From Lachnospiraceae bacterium (GTDB taxonomy: Bacteria > Bacillota > Clostridia > Lachnospirales > Lachnospiraceae), in contig AP025576.1 of the NCBI GenBank assembly GCA_022845955.1, forward strand, positions 5,518,001 through 5,582,000: 64,000 nt of DNA. Reading direction: 5' to 3'. The notes beneath the pieces were generated by a model, which searched no databases, was not told the DNA's origin, and saw only the letters and a program-made list of their open reading frames with translations. Positions 14,776-22,949 of this stretch are shown here, piece after piece; position 1 is the stretch's first letter; every line of letters begins with the position of its first letter. The position numbers and the translations under genes are program-made.

Positions 14776-15457
14776 ATTCTGGAATTGGGTGCGGAACTCA
14801 GACGAGAGCCGCACCCTTTACCTTAACGGCACCATTGCCGAGGAGAGCTGGTTTGACGATGATATTACCCCCGCCGCCTTCAAGGCGGAGCTTCTGGCCG
14901 GTGAGGGCGATATTACCGTCTGGATCAACTCGCCGGGCGGTGACTGCGTGGCCGCTTCTCAGATTTACAGTATGCTCATGGACTACAAGGGCGCTGTAAC
15001 CGTGAAAATTGACGGGATCGCCGCCAGTGCCGCCAGTGTCATTGCCATGGCCGGAACCACGGTTCTTATGGCTCCCACCGCCCTGATGATGGTGCATAAC
15101 CCCCTGACAGTGGCGATTGGTGACACGGAGGAAATACAGAAGGCCATCGCCATGCTGGACGAAGTAAAGGAGTCGATCATCAATGCCTACGAAATCAAAA
15201 CGGGGCTGTCGAGGGCGAGGCTCTCACACCTCATGGATGCGGAAACATGGCTGTCCGCCCACAAAGCCGTGGAACTTGGCTTTGCGGACGACCTCCTGTT
15301 CACCGCGAAGGAAGATCCCGCTCCCGAGCCGGAGAGCTATGCGTTCTCGCGGCGGGCGGTGACAAACCGGCTGCTGAACAAACTGCCCCATACGAAAACC
15401 GAACAGAAACAACCTGCCGAGCCGCTGTACCAGCGGCTTAATTTATTGAAATTTTAA
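14768..15457 (+). CDS. ClpP-like head maturation protease
   Basis: This 229-residue protease trims capsid and scaffold during head maturation. It has the ClpP fold: WINSPGGDCVAASQIYSML, the nucleophile Ser87 in DGIAASAAS, and the catalytic His110 in MMVHNPL. The start is GTG 14768, 9 bases after GGAGG; the frame is open back to 14705 inside the portal gene, but that part is a shadow. The C-terminal 50 residues are low-complexity, as is usual for these proteases. Confidence 0.9.
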   Translation: MNKFWNWVRNSDESRTLYLNGTIAEESWFDDDITPAAFKAELLAGEGDITVWINSPGGDCVAASQIYSMLMDYKGAVTVKIDGIAASAASVIAMAGTTVLMAPTALMMVHNPLTVAIGDTEEIQKAIAMLDEVKESIINAYEIKTGLSRARLSHLMDAETWLSAHKAVELGFADDLLFTAKEDPAPEPESYAFSRRAVTNRLLNKLPHTKTEQKQPAEPLYQRLNLLKF

Positions 15458-15470
15458 GGAGGATTTTACT

Positions 15471-16673
15471 ATGAGCATGATTTTGGAACTGCGCGAGAAG
15501 CGCGCAAAGGCGTGGGAAACGGCGAAGGCTTTTCTGGATGCCAAGCGTGGTGCCGATGGCCTGCTGGCCGCCGAGGATGTGGCGACCTATGAAAAGATGG
15601 AGGCTGATGTGGTAAATCTCGGCAAGGAGATTGACCGTCTGGAACGGCAGGCCGCTCTGGATGCGGAGCTTTCTAAGCCGGTCAATACCCCACTGACGGG
15701 CAAGCCTGCGACCCCTGCCGGTGAGGAAAAGACTGGCCGCGCCTCTGCGGAATACCGCCGCTCTTTCTGGAACGCTATGCGCAGCAAGATGCCTACCCAC
15801 GAGATTATGAACGCCCTGCAGATTGGTACGGACTCTGAGGGCGGCTATCTGGTGCCGGATGAATTTGAGCGTACTCTGGTGGAGGCATTGGAGGAGCAGA
15901 ACATTTTCCGCACACTGGCCCATGTGATCCAGACCAGCTCCGGCGACCGTAAAATCCCGGTGGTGGCTTCCAAGGGTACGGCTTCGTGGGTGGACGAGGA
16001 AGGGACGATCCCGGAGAGTGACGACGCTTTCTCGCAGGTTTCCATCGGGGCCTACAAGCTGGCAACGCTGGTGAAGGTGTCCGAGGAGCTGCTGAACGAC
16101 AGCGTTTTCGATTTGGAGGCCTATATTTCTCGTGAGTTTGCTCGCCGCATCGGTAACAAGGAGGAGGAAGCCTTCTTTACCGGCGATGGCACCGGCAAGC
16201 CGCTGGGTGTTCTGGCTGCAACAGGCGGCGCGGAAATTGGCGTAACTGCTGCCTCCGCTACTGCATTTACGGCGGACGAGGTGTTCGACCTGTTTTACTC
16301 TCTGAAAGCGCCTTACCGCAAGAACGCCGTTTTCCTGATGAACGATTCTTCCGTGAAGGCCCTTAGGAAGCTCAAAGACGGGAATGGCCAGTACCTCTGG
16401 CAGCCCTCCCTGACTGCCGGAACCCCGGATATGCTGCTGGGCCGCCCGGTTTATACCTCGGCCTTTATGCCCGCCATGGCGGCCAGTGCAAAATCCATCC
16501 TGTTCGGCGACCTGTCTTATTATTGGGTGGCCGACCGTCAGGGCCGTTCCTTCCGCCGCCTCGGCGAGCTGTATGCTACTACCGGGCAGGTGGGCTTCCT
16601 TGCCTCCCAGCGCGTGGATGGCAAACTGATCCTGCCCGAAGCCGTGAAGGTCTTGCAGCAGAAGGCTGCGTAA
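15471..16673 (+). CDS. Major capsid protein, HK97 family
   Basis: This 400-residue capsid protein has an N-terminal helical scaffold-like delta domain (about residues 1-105: EKRAKAWETAKAFLDAK, YEKMEADVVNLGKEIDRLERQ). The shell domain then begins near NALQIGTDSEGGYLVPDEF and continues with RTLAHVIQTSSGDRKIPVV, EEAFFTGDGTGKPLGVL and the C-terminal LFGDLSYYWVADRQG. The delta domain is expected to be removed by the preceding protease. AAGGAGG precedes ATG 15471. Confidence 0.94.
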   Translation: MSMILELREKRAKAWETAKAFLDAKRGADGLLAAEDVATYEKMEADVVNLGKEIDRLERQAALDAELSKPVNTPLTGKPATPAGEEKTGRASAEYRRSFWNAMRSKMPTHEIMNALQIGTDSEGGYLVPDEFERTLVEALEEQNIFRTLAHVIQTSSGDRKIPVVASKGTASWVDEEGTIPESDDAFSQVSIGAYKLATLVKVSEELLNDSVFDLEAYISREFARRIGNKEEEAFFTGDGTGKPLGVLAATGGAEIGVTAASATAFTADEVFDLFYSLKAPYRKNAVFLMNDSSVKALRKLKDGNGQYLWQPSLTAGTPDMLLGRPVYTSAFMPAMAASAKSILFGDLSYYWVADRQGRSFRRLGELYATTGQVGFLASQRVDGKLILPEAVKVLQQKAA

Positions 16674-16686
16674 GGAGGGCTGGCAG

Positions 16687-16914
16687 ATGAACTACAACGG
16701 AAAGAATTATGCAGAACAGGGCGGCGATAAATGGGTGATCGGCGGCACGCTTGAAATTAAAGAAGGTGCCACTGTCACCGGCCTGCCTGCCGCTGAGGTT
16801 CCCCAAGCGGCCAATCAGGCTGACAGTGTGGCGACGGATGTCCCCACTCTGGTTTCTGATTTTAACGGCCTGCTCGCCAAGTTGAAGGCGGCAGGCCTTA
16901 TGACTGCCGATTGA
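16687..16914 (+). CDS. Head fiber-like / capsid decoration protein
   Basis: A 75-residue protein with WVIGGTLEIKEGATVTGLP (residues 16-34), the pattern of short phage head-fiber proteins in Firmicute prophages, followed by a small helical segment (LVSDFNGLLAKLKAAGL). It lies between the capsid and head-tail connector genes, which fits a capsid surface protein. AAGGAGG precedes ATG 16687. The assignment rests on motif memory and position. Confidence 0.7.
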   Translation: MNYNGKNYAEQGGDKWVIGGTLEIKEGATVTGLPAAEVPQAANQADSVATDVPTLVSDFNGLLAKLKAAGLMTAD

Positions 16915-16929
16915 TAAGGAGGTGGCGGC

Positions 16930-17241
16930 ATGGACGAATTGCTCCAAAAAGTCAAAGACAACCTGATCCTTTCCCATGACGAGGACGACGAGCTGCTCCG
17001 GGGATACATCCGGGCAGCCGTTTCCTATGCGGAAAGTTACCAGCATATCCCCTCCGGGCATTATGCGGACAATCCCATGCCGCCCACCACAGAACAGGCT
17101 GTTATCATGCTGTCCTCCCATTTTTACGAAAGCCGGGATGGTTCCACAGGCGGCTTCTTCGCAGATAATGTGCAGGCCGGGCAGCAGGTTTGGAATACGG
17201 TGAACCTGTTGCTGCGGCTTGACCGGGATTGGCAGGTGTAG
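16930..17241 (+). CDS. Head-tail connector protein (HK97 gp6-like)
   Basis: This 103-residue helical adaptor has the family features: MDELLQKVKDNLILSHDEDDELL, an aromatic/charged helix (RAAVSYAESYQHIPSGHY), PPTTEQAVIMLSSHFYESR and the C-terminal VNLLLRLDRDWQV. It is expected to attach under the portal ring. TAAGGAGGTGG is directly upstream of ATG 16930. Confidence 0.85.
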   Translation: MDELLQKVKDNLILSHDEDDELLRGYIRAAVSYAESYQHIPSGHYADNPMPPTTEQAVIMLSSHFYESRDGSTGGFFADNVQAGQQVWNTVNLLLRLDRDWQV

Positions 17242-17244
17242 CCT

Positions 17245-17580
17245 ATGTCTTACGGAAAAATGCGCACCTCGGTGCAGCTCCTTTCCACTGAGGCGGTAAA
17301 GGACGCAGAAGGTTTTGCCACGCAGCAGGATAAAGTGCTGGCGGAGGTTCGCGCCTACCACGAAGCCCGCCATGGCAGCGAGCGGTGGGCCAACCGGGCG
17401 GCCTTTTCGGAGGCCACCGACCTGTTCTGCTTCCGGGCCATCCCCGGAGTGGAGATTTCTACTAAGCTGTTCCTGCTCTGCGAAGGCTGCCGGTATGACA
17501 TTACCAGTGTGGAGGATGTAAAGGGGCGCGGGATGTATGTGGAGATTTTAGCGAAAAAGGTGGTGGCGGCAAATGGCTAA
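17245..17580 (+). CDS. Head closure protein (SPP1 gp16-like)
   Basis: A 111-residue protein of the head-tail stopper type. It has RTSVQLLS at the N-terminus, a central VRAYHEARHGSERWANRAAF and the beta-rich C-terminus KLFLLCEGCRYDITSVEDVKGRGMYVEILAKKV. Position between connector and gp10-like protein is canonical. It starts 4 bases after the previous gene and overlaps the next by 8 bases. Confidence 0.82.
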   Translation: MSYGKMRTSVQLLSTEAVKDAEGFATQQDKVLAEVRAYHEARHGSERWANRAAFSEATDLFCFRAIPGVEISTKLFLLCEGCRYDITSVEDVKGRGMYVEILAKKVVAANG

Positions 17581-18004
17581 GGTACAGATTAAAATGCCGG
17601 AGGATTTCCTCTTAAAGCTCTCCCGGCTGGGAGATAAAACCGACGAGATCCTTCCAAAAGTGCTGGAAGCAGGCGGTGAGGTCGTTCTGGAAAAGGTGCG
17701 CTCTAACTTGCAGGCGGTCATTGGCCGCGATACCAAAGAGGAGTCCCGCTCTACCGGCGAGCTGGTGTCCGCCCTCGGCGTTTCCCCGGCCAAGATTGAC
17801 CGGGAGGGCAATTACAACGTGAAGGTGGGTTTTGCCGAACCGCGCTCGGATGGCCGCAGCAACGCCATGATCGCCAACGTGCTGGAATATGGAAAGAGCG
17901 GCCAGCCTGCAAAGCCGTTCTTAAAGCCCGCCCGCACCGCTTCCCGCGCCCCTTGTATTGAGGCGATGAAGCGGACGTTTGAGCAGGAGGTGGAGAAAAT
18001 TTGA
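17573..18004 (+). CDS. HK97 gp10-like tail/neck protein
   Basis: A 143-residue protein with features of the gp10 family: a helical N-terminal half (LLKLSRLGDKTDEILPKVLEAGGEVVLEKVRSNL), GELVSALGVSP, then FAEPRSDGRSNAMIANVLEYGKSGQPAKPFLKPA. The last segment is the typical E-x-G-x-x-x-x-P-A-x-P-F-x-x-P-A ending. It takes part in tail terminator/neck assembly. The stop overlaps the following TTG start. Confidence 0.85.
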   Translation: MAKVQIKMPEDFLLKLSRLGDKTDEILPKVLEAGGEVVLEKVRSNLQAVIGRDTKEESRSTGELVSALGVSPAKIDREGNYNVKVGFAEPRSDGRSNAMIANVLEYGKSGQPAKPFLKPARTASRAPCIEAMKRTFEQEVEKI

Positions 18005-18342
18005 GTCTGTTGGAAGATTTGAACACCTGCCTGCTGCCTTTGGGGATTCCCATAGAAACCGGCGTTTTCAGCGATACCCCGCCGGACGAATATCTGGTGA
18101 TTACACCTCTCGGGGACAGCTTTGGCCTCCATGGGGATAACGCCCCACTCTATGACATACAGGAGGCCCGGCTGTCCTATTTCAACAAGGGGAGCTACAC
18201 CAAACAGAAAAATGCGATGATCCGCGCCCTGCTGGGTGCGGATTTTGTTATCACGGATCGCCGGTATATCGGCCACGAGGACGACACCGGCTTTCACCAT
18301 TACGCCATAGATGTGGCGAAACATTACGGAATGGAGGATTGA
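18001..18342 (+). CDS. Tail completion / terminator protein
   Basis: A 113-residue protein in the tail-terminator slot before the tail tube gene. It has a helical start (LLEDLNTCLLPLGIPIETGVF), PPDEYLVITPLGD, SYFNKGSYTKQKNAMIRALL and FHHYAIDVAKHYGMED, which match small Firmicute prophage tail completion proteins. The start is TTG 18001, overlapping the previous stop (TTGA), with AGGAGGTGG just upstream. Confidence 0.78.
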   Translation: MSLLEDLNTCLLPLGIPIETGVFSDTPPDEYLVITPLGDSFGLHGDNAPLYDIQEARLSYFNKGSYTKQKNAMIRALLGADFVITDRRYIGHEDDTGFHHYAIDVAKHYGMED

Positions 18343-18346
18343 ATAC

Positions 18347-18940
18347 ATGGCGACGATTGGCCTTGACAAGCTGTTTTACGCCCCGATCACCGAGGATGAA
18401 AACGGCGACGAAGAATACGGCACCCCTGTCATGCTGGCCAAGGCAATGACAGCGGAGCTTTCCATCGAGTTGAATGAAGCCACGCTGTATGCCGATGATG
18501 GCGCGGCGGAGATTGTAAAGGAATTTAAGAGCGGCACCCTTTCCCTCGGGGTAGACGATATTGGCGTGGCCGCTGCCGAGGCCCTTACCGGGGCCAAGAT
18601 TGACGCAAACGGCGTTTTGATTTCTGCCAGCGAAAATGATGGCGCACCGGTGGCGGTGGGCTTCCGCGCCCGCAAGGCAAACGGCACTTACCGCTATTTC
18701 TGGCTTTACCGGGTGAAGTTTGCGGTGCCCTCCACCAATCTGACGACCAAGGGCGACAGCATCGAATTTTCCACCCCGACCATTGAGGGAACGGTGACGC
18801 GCCGCAATAAGCTGGATGGCAAGAACGAGCATCCTTGGAAGGCAGAGGTCAACGAGGATGATACTGCGGTGGAGGCTTCTGTTATCAGCGGCTGGTACAC
18901 CGAGGTTTACGAGCCTGATTATACGGAGGATGTTGCATGA
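18347..18940 (+). CDS. Major tail tube protein (phi13 type)
   Basis: This 197-residue tail tube protein starts ATIGLDKLFYAPITEDENG and shows the phi13-type pattern TPVMLAKAMTAELSIELNEATLYADDG, GTLSLGVDDI and VAVGFRARKANGTYRYFWLYRVKF, with a C-terminal SGWYTEVYEP. ATG 18347 was preferred to the upstream 18311 because GGAGG lies just before it. Its stop overlaps the tail chaperone start. Confidence 0.9.
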   Translation: MATIGLDKLFYAPITEDENGDEEYGTPVMLAKAMTAELSIELNEATLYADDGAAEIVKEFKSGTLSLGVDDIGVAAAEALTGAKIDANGVLISASENDGAPVAVGFRARKANGTYRYFWLYRVKFAVPSTNLTTKGDSIEFSTPTIEGTVTRRNKLDGKNEHPWKAEVNEDDTAVEASVISGWYTEVYEPDYTEDVA

Positions 18941-19326
18941 TGGATCAGAATGAACGCTCCGCCGCTATTCAGATCGGCGGGGAAACCTACGAGCTGCTGC
19001 TGACGACCAAAGCCACCAAAGAAATCGCCAAGCGATACGGCGGGCTGGAAAACCTCGGCACCAAGCTGATGAAATCGGAAAATTTTGAGATGGCGCTGGA
19101 TGAAATCATCTGGCTGATTGCCCTCATGGCGAACCAGAGCATTTTGATTTATAACCTGCGCCATAAGGACGAACCGAAGCCCTTGCTCACCGAGGAGGAG
19201 GTCGAACTTCTGACTTCGCCTTTGGAGCTGGCAACCTATAAGGACGCAATCATGGAGGCCATGTTCCGGGGTACGAAGCGGAACGTCGAGAGTGAGGCTG
19301 ATCCAAAAAACGTGCCGGTCGGGTAA
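18937..19326 (+). CDS. Tail assembly chaperone, gpG-like (zero-frame product)
   Basis: A 129-residue protein between the tail tube and tape measure genes, the universal slot of the lambda gpG-type chaperone. It has GETYELLLTTKATKEIAKRYGG near the start and helices in the middle (ALDEIIWLIALMANQ). GGAGG at 18925-18929 serves ATG 18937 or 18940. A slippery heptamer near the 3' end (19305-19311) allows a longer -1 product, listed separately. Confidence 0.88.
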   Translation: MMDQNERSAAIQIGGETYELLLTTKATKEIAKRYGGLENLGTKLMKSENFEMALDEIIWLIALMANQSILIYNLRHKDEPKPLLTEEEVELLTSPLELATYKDAIMEAMFRGTKRNVESEADPKNVPVG

Positions 19327-19514
19327 GCGATGAGGAGTTGTTTACCCGACTGATTTATTATGCAACGGTTCCCCTGCGGCGCTCTGAGGAGGAAGCGTGG
19401 CTGATGCCTTTCGGGTATCTGCTGGATTTATGGGAGTGTCACAAGCAGTTTACCGGGATCAGCAAGCCCAAGCGGGAACTGTTCATTGACGATATTATCC
19501 CGGCTGGAATTTAA
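18937..19514 (+). CDS. Tail chaperone -1 frameshift product (gpG-T-like)
   Basis: Zero-frame codons CCA AAA AAC contain the classic -1 slippery heptamer A-AAA-AAC at 19305-19311. After a -1 slip, translation continues from 19311 (CGT GCC GGT CGG ...) for 67 codons to TAA at 19512-19514. The encoded domain (DEELFTRLIYYATVPLRR, WLMPFGYLLDLWECH, KRELFIDDIIPAGI) has no start or ribosome site of its own. The fusion would be about 192 residues. This is the layout of lambda gpGT, which loads the tape measure protein. Confidence 0.85.
19305..19311 (+). promoter_or_regulatory. Programmed -1 ribosomal frameshift site
   Basis: A-AAA-AAC in the correct register relative to the zero frame of the tail chaperone gene; five codons remain (GTG CCG GTC GGG TAA) before the zero-frame stop, and the -1 frame is open for 67 codons. 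Confidence 0.85.
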
Positions 19515-19547
19515 GACTGCCCTTGCCGGAGGAAGGAGGTGGTATCT

Positions 19548-22166
19548 GTGGCGGACAATTTTGGCTTGAAAATCGGTGTCGAAGGCGAAAAGGAATTTAA
19601 GAAGGCACTGGCGGAAATCAACCAGACTTTTAAGGTGCTGGGCTCGGAAATGAACCTCGTGGCTTCTCAGTTTGACAAGCAGGATAAATCCGTGGAGGCC
19701 CTTTCCGCCCGGAACCGCGTCCTCAATCAAGAGATTGATACCCAGCGTCAGAAAATCAGCACCTTGCAGCAGGCGCTGGAAAACGCCACAAACTCCTTCG
19801 GGGAAAATGACCGGCGCACAAAGCAGTGGCAGACCCAGCTCAATAATGCGCAGGCCGCCCTCAATGATATGGAGTGGGAGCTTGCACAGAACGAGCGTGC
19901 CATCGACGAGCTGGGGGATGAATTGGAACAATCCGGCGATCAGGCGGACGATTTTGGCGACGAGCTGGAAGGTGCGGCCAAGGATGCGGATAACGCCTCG
20001 TCCAAATTTGATAAGGTCGGCTCCGTTGTCAAAGGCATGGGCGTGGCTATTGGCGCGGCGGTTGTGGCTGCGGGCGCTGCCCTTGCCGGACTGACGAAAA
20101 GTTTTCTTGACCTTGCAGAGTCTACACGGGAGTACCGGGAAGATCAGGCCAAGCTGGACGCGGCTTTTATCACAGCGGGTTTTACTACCGATCAGGCCAG
20201 CGAAGCCTATAAGTCTTTTTATTCCATTCTCGGTGAGGAAGATCGAAGCGTTGAGGCGGTCAACCACCTTGCCAAGTTGTGCAGCACCGAGGAGGAGCTG
20301 GCACAATGGACGGATATTGCCGCTGGCGTATGGGCCACCTTTGGAGACAGCCTTCCCATCGAAGGTTTAACCGAGGCCGCAAATGAAACTGCAAAAACCG
20401 GACAGATCACAGGTTCTCTTGCCGATGCACTGAATTGGGCCGGTCTTTCTGAGGATGCCTTTCAGGCTTCTTTGGACTCCTGCAACAGCGAGCAGGAACG
20501 GGCGGCTCTCATTACTGATACCTTAAACGGGCTGTATGAGGAAGCTGCAGAAAATTATAAAGAGCTTAACGGCGATGTAATGGCGGCCCAGCGGGCGCAG
20601 GCGGAATTGACCGATGCCTATGCAGAGCTGGGAGCCATTGCGGAACCGATTATGACAACGCTGAAATTCATGGCGGCAGATGTACTCACCGCCATGCTCC
20701 CTTTTGTGGCCCTCATGGGAGAAGGTCTACAGGGCGTTTTGGAAGGAACCGCCGGATCGGCGGAAACCTTTGCCGAGGGCCTGAGCGGTCTGGTGGAAAT
20801 GCTTCTGGAAAAAGTGTCCTCTATTGTCCCCATGATCGGACAGGCGGTACTTGCCAGCCTTCCCGCCCTGTTATCCGCAGGCGTGGATATTGTGGTGGCG
20901 CTGGCAAATGGGATTGTCACGGCTATGCCTCAGATTGCAAGCGCAGCCGTTACCATTATTCTGGAATTAACAAACGGCCTGCTGGCTCTGCTCCCGCAGC
21001 TCATTGCGGCAGCCGCTCAGATGATTGCCACGTTGGCCCTTGGGATTGGTGAGGCCCTGCCGCAGCTTGTTCCCACCATTGTCCAGATCATTATGACGGT
21101 GGTGCAGACCCTGATTGCCAACCTTCCTTTGCTTTTAGAGGGAGCTTTACAGCTTGTCATGGGGTTGGCCCAGGGGATTTTGAACGCTATCCCAGTTTTA
21201 ATTGAGGCGCTTCCGGCTGTTATTGTAGCCATCGTGGAGTTTATCGTGGCCTCTATCCCGCAGATTATTGATGCCGGAATCCAGCTTTTGACCTCGCTGG
21301 TGGCGGCCCTGCCGGATATTATCACGGCGATTGTTGCGGCCATCCCACAGATCATCGAAGGGTTAGTGACTGCCATTATTGGAAGTATCCCGCAGATCAT
21401 CGACGCAGGCGTGCGCCTGCTGGTGTCCCTCATTCAGAACCTTCCGACCATCATCACCACTATAGTTGGGGCTATCCCACAGATTATTTCCTCGCTGGTG
21501 AACGCCCTGATTAACAGTATTCCTCAGATCATACAGGCGGGCGTTCAGCTATTCGTGTCGCTGATCCAAAACCTGCCCACCATTATCGTGGAAATCGTGA
21601 AGGCGGTTCCGCAGATTATTGCGGGGATTGTCAACGCCTTCACTTCCTCCATGGGCCAGATCGTCAATGTTGGTAAGAACATTGTGCAGGGCCTTTGGTC
21701 TGGTATCCAGAGCCTTGCAGGCTGGATTTGGGACAAAGTTTCCGGCTGGATTTCCTCGATTTGGGATGGAATTTGCAGCTTCTTTGGCATCAATTCTCCC
21801 TCGAAAGAGATGGCATGGGTTGGTGAAATGCTGGTACAAGGTCTGGCTGGCTCCATCCAAGATAACGGAAAGCAGGCGGTTTCCGCCGCCGAGAAAATGT
21901 CCTCGGATATTGACGGGGTAATGAATAAGCTGGCGCAGGATATGCAGACTGCTATCCCCACGGACTACCAGCTTAACGCAAATGCAAATGCAAATGTAAC
22001 GGGCGGTATGACCGGCGCAGCCTTTACGGCGGCTGGCGGCGGCCCGCTCGTTATGGTACAGCAGATGATTGTCCGCAGCGAGGACGACATCCGCAGGATT
22101 TCTCAGGAACTTTATAATCTCATGCAGGTCGGCTCCCGCTCACAGGGCCGGATCATCACAGCGTAA
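19548..22166 (+). CDS. Tail tape measure protein
   Basis: This 872-residue protein sets tail length. The N-terminus (FGLKIGVEGEKEFKKALAEIN) leads into a long coiled coil (about 60-150). A hydrophobic segment AIGAAVVAAGAALAGL near 165-180 follows. Between about residues 440 and 720 there are imperfect repeats of roughly 39-40 residues built on IPQIIxAGxxLLxSL and LPxIIxxIxxAIPQII. The C-terminus has the INSPSK motif and GEMLVQGLAGSI. The start is taken as GTG 19548, 8 bases after AGGAGG, rather than GTG 19539, which lies within that site. Confidence 0.92.
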   Translation: MADNFGLKIGVEGEKEFKKALAEINQTFKVLGSEMNLVASQFDKQDKSVEALSARNRVLNQEIDTQRQKISTLQQALENATNSFGENDRRTKQWQTQLNNAQAALNDMEWELAQNERAIDELGDELEQSGDQADDFGDELEGAAKDADNASSKFDKVGSVVKGMGVAIGAAVVAAGAALAGLTKSFLDLAESTREYREDQAKLDAAFITAGFTTDQASEAYKSFYSILGEEDRSVEAVNHLAKLCSTEEELAQWTDIAAGVWATFGDSLPIEGLTEAANETAKTGQITGSLADALNWAGLSEDAFQASLDSCNSEQERAALITDTLNGLYEEAAENYKELNGDVMAAQRAQAELTDAYAELGAIAEPIMTTLKFMAADVLTAMLPFVALMGEGLQGVLEGTAGSAETFAEGLSGLVEMLLEKVSSIVPMIGQAVLASLPALLSAGVDIVVALANGIVTAMPQIASAAVTIILELTNGLLALLPQLIAAAAQMIATLALGIGEALPQLVPTIVQIIMTVVQTLIANLPLLLEGALQLVMGLAQGILNAIPVLIEALPAVIVAIVEFIVASIPQIIDAGIQLLTSLVAALPDIITAIVAAIPQIIEGLVTAIIGSIPQIIDAGVRLLVSLIQNLPTIITTIVGAIPQIISSLVNALINSIPQIIQAGVQLFVSLIQNLPTIIVEIVKAVPQIIAGIVNAFTSSMGQIVNVGKNIVQGLWSGIQSLAGWIWDKVSGWISSIWDGICSFFGINSPSKEMAWVGEMLVQGLAGSIQDNGKQAVSAAEKMSSDIDGVMNKLAQDMQTAIPTDYQLNANANANVTGGMTGAAFTAAGGGPLVMVQQMIVRSEDDIRRISQELYNLMQVGSRSQGRIITA

Positions 22167-22178
22167 GGAGGTGGGCGC

Positions 22179-22946
22179 TTGGGCTTTCAATACAACGGAA
22201 TTACTTCTCAATCCATGAGCGTCAAGGCCCATCTTACCGGCTGGCAGATGGTTCCCACCCTTCGGAGCAATACGGAAACTGTCCCCGGCAAGGCAGGCCT
22301 TGCAGACTTTGGGGCAGACAGCGGCGAGCGGTATATTGATGTGGCCTGCAATGTTTACCCGCAGAAAACCTTTGCCGATATGGTGGCGGTTTTGGATCAG
22401 GTGGCGGCATGGCTCGACCCTACGGCTGGCACAAAACAGCTTGTACTGGATGATGTGCCAGACCGGTATTTTATGGCCCGCCTCTCCGATACGGTGGACT
22501 GTGAACGGCTCCTCCGGGCAGCCGGTTCGTTTACCCTCCGTTTTCTTTGCCCTGACCCTTATGGTTACGCACTGGATGATGAAACCTTTACCCTCTCCCA
22601 AGCGGGGGAGCATGAGGTGGAGCGTGAAATCGGAAACACAGACTCCGAGCCGGTGTATTCTCTGCAAGGAACAATTTCCTCCGGTGCGATTGTACTCACG
22701 ACCAATGGAGAAAACCTGCGGGTGATTGGCCCACTGGCTGCGGATGAGGTGCTGGTAATCGACACCGGAATGGTAACAGCAAAAGTGACGGACAGCGCGG
22801 GCAATACCCTGCGAAACGGCCTGCCCTGTTTGGAGGAGCTGAATTTTCCGATTCTGCGCCGGGGTATGAACGAGGTGGAAATTGCAGTTGAGGGCAGCGC
22901 CGTTTTTACCGAACTTCACATACAGGCAAAGAGCCGATGGAGGTAA
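22179..22946 (+). CDS. Distal tail protein (Dit-like)
   Basis: This 255-residue baseplate hub protein has an N-terminal barrel (SMSVKAHLTGWQMVPTLR, RYIDVACNVYPQKTFADMVAVLDQVAAWLD, FMARLSDTVDCERLLRAAGSFTLRFLCPDPYGYAL) and a C-terminal galectin-like beta domain (EVEREIGNTDSEPVYSLQG to FPILRRGMNEVEIAVEG). That two-part build is typical of siphovirus Dit. The start is TTG 22179 with TAAGGAGGTGGG upstream. Confidence 0.88.
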   Translation: MGFQYNGITSQSMSVKAHLTGWQMVPTLRSNTETVPGKAGLADFGADSGERYIDVACNVYPQKTFADMVAVLDQVAAWLDPTAGTKQLVLDDVPDRYFMARLSDTVDCERLLRAAGSFTLRFLCPDPYGYALDDETFTLSQAGEHEVEREIGNTDSEPVYSLQGTISSGAIVLTTNGENLRVIGPLAADEVLVIDTGMVTAKVTDSAGNTLRNGLPCLEELNFPILRRGMNEVEIAVEGSAVFTELHIQAKSRWR

Positions 22947-22949
22947 GCA

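Noticed and set aside
20850-21650. CRISPR-like periodicity
   Set aside because: The repeats are coding, roughly 117-120 bases and imperfect, inside the tape measure gene. No CRISPR array is present in the window.
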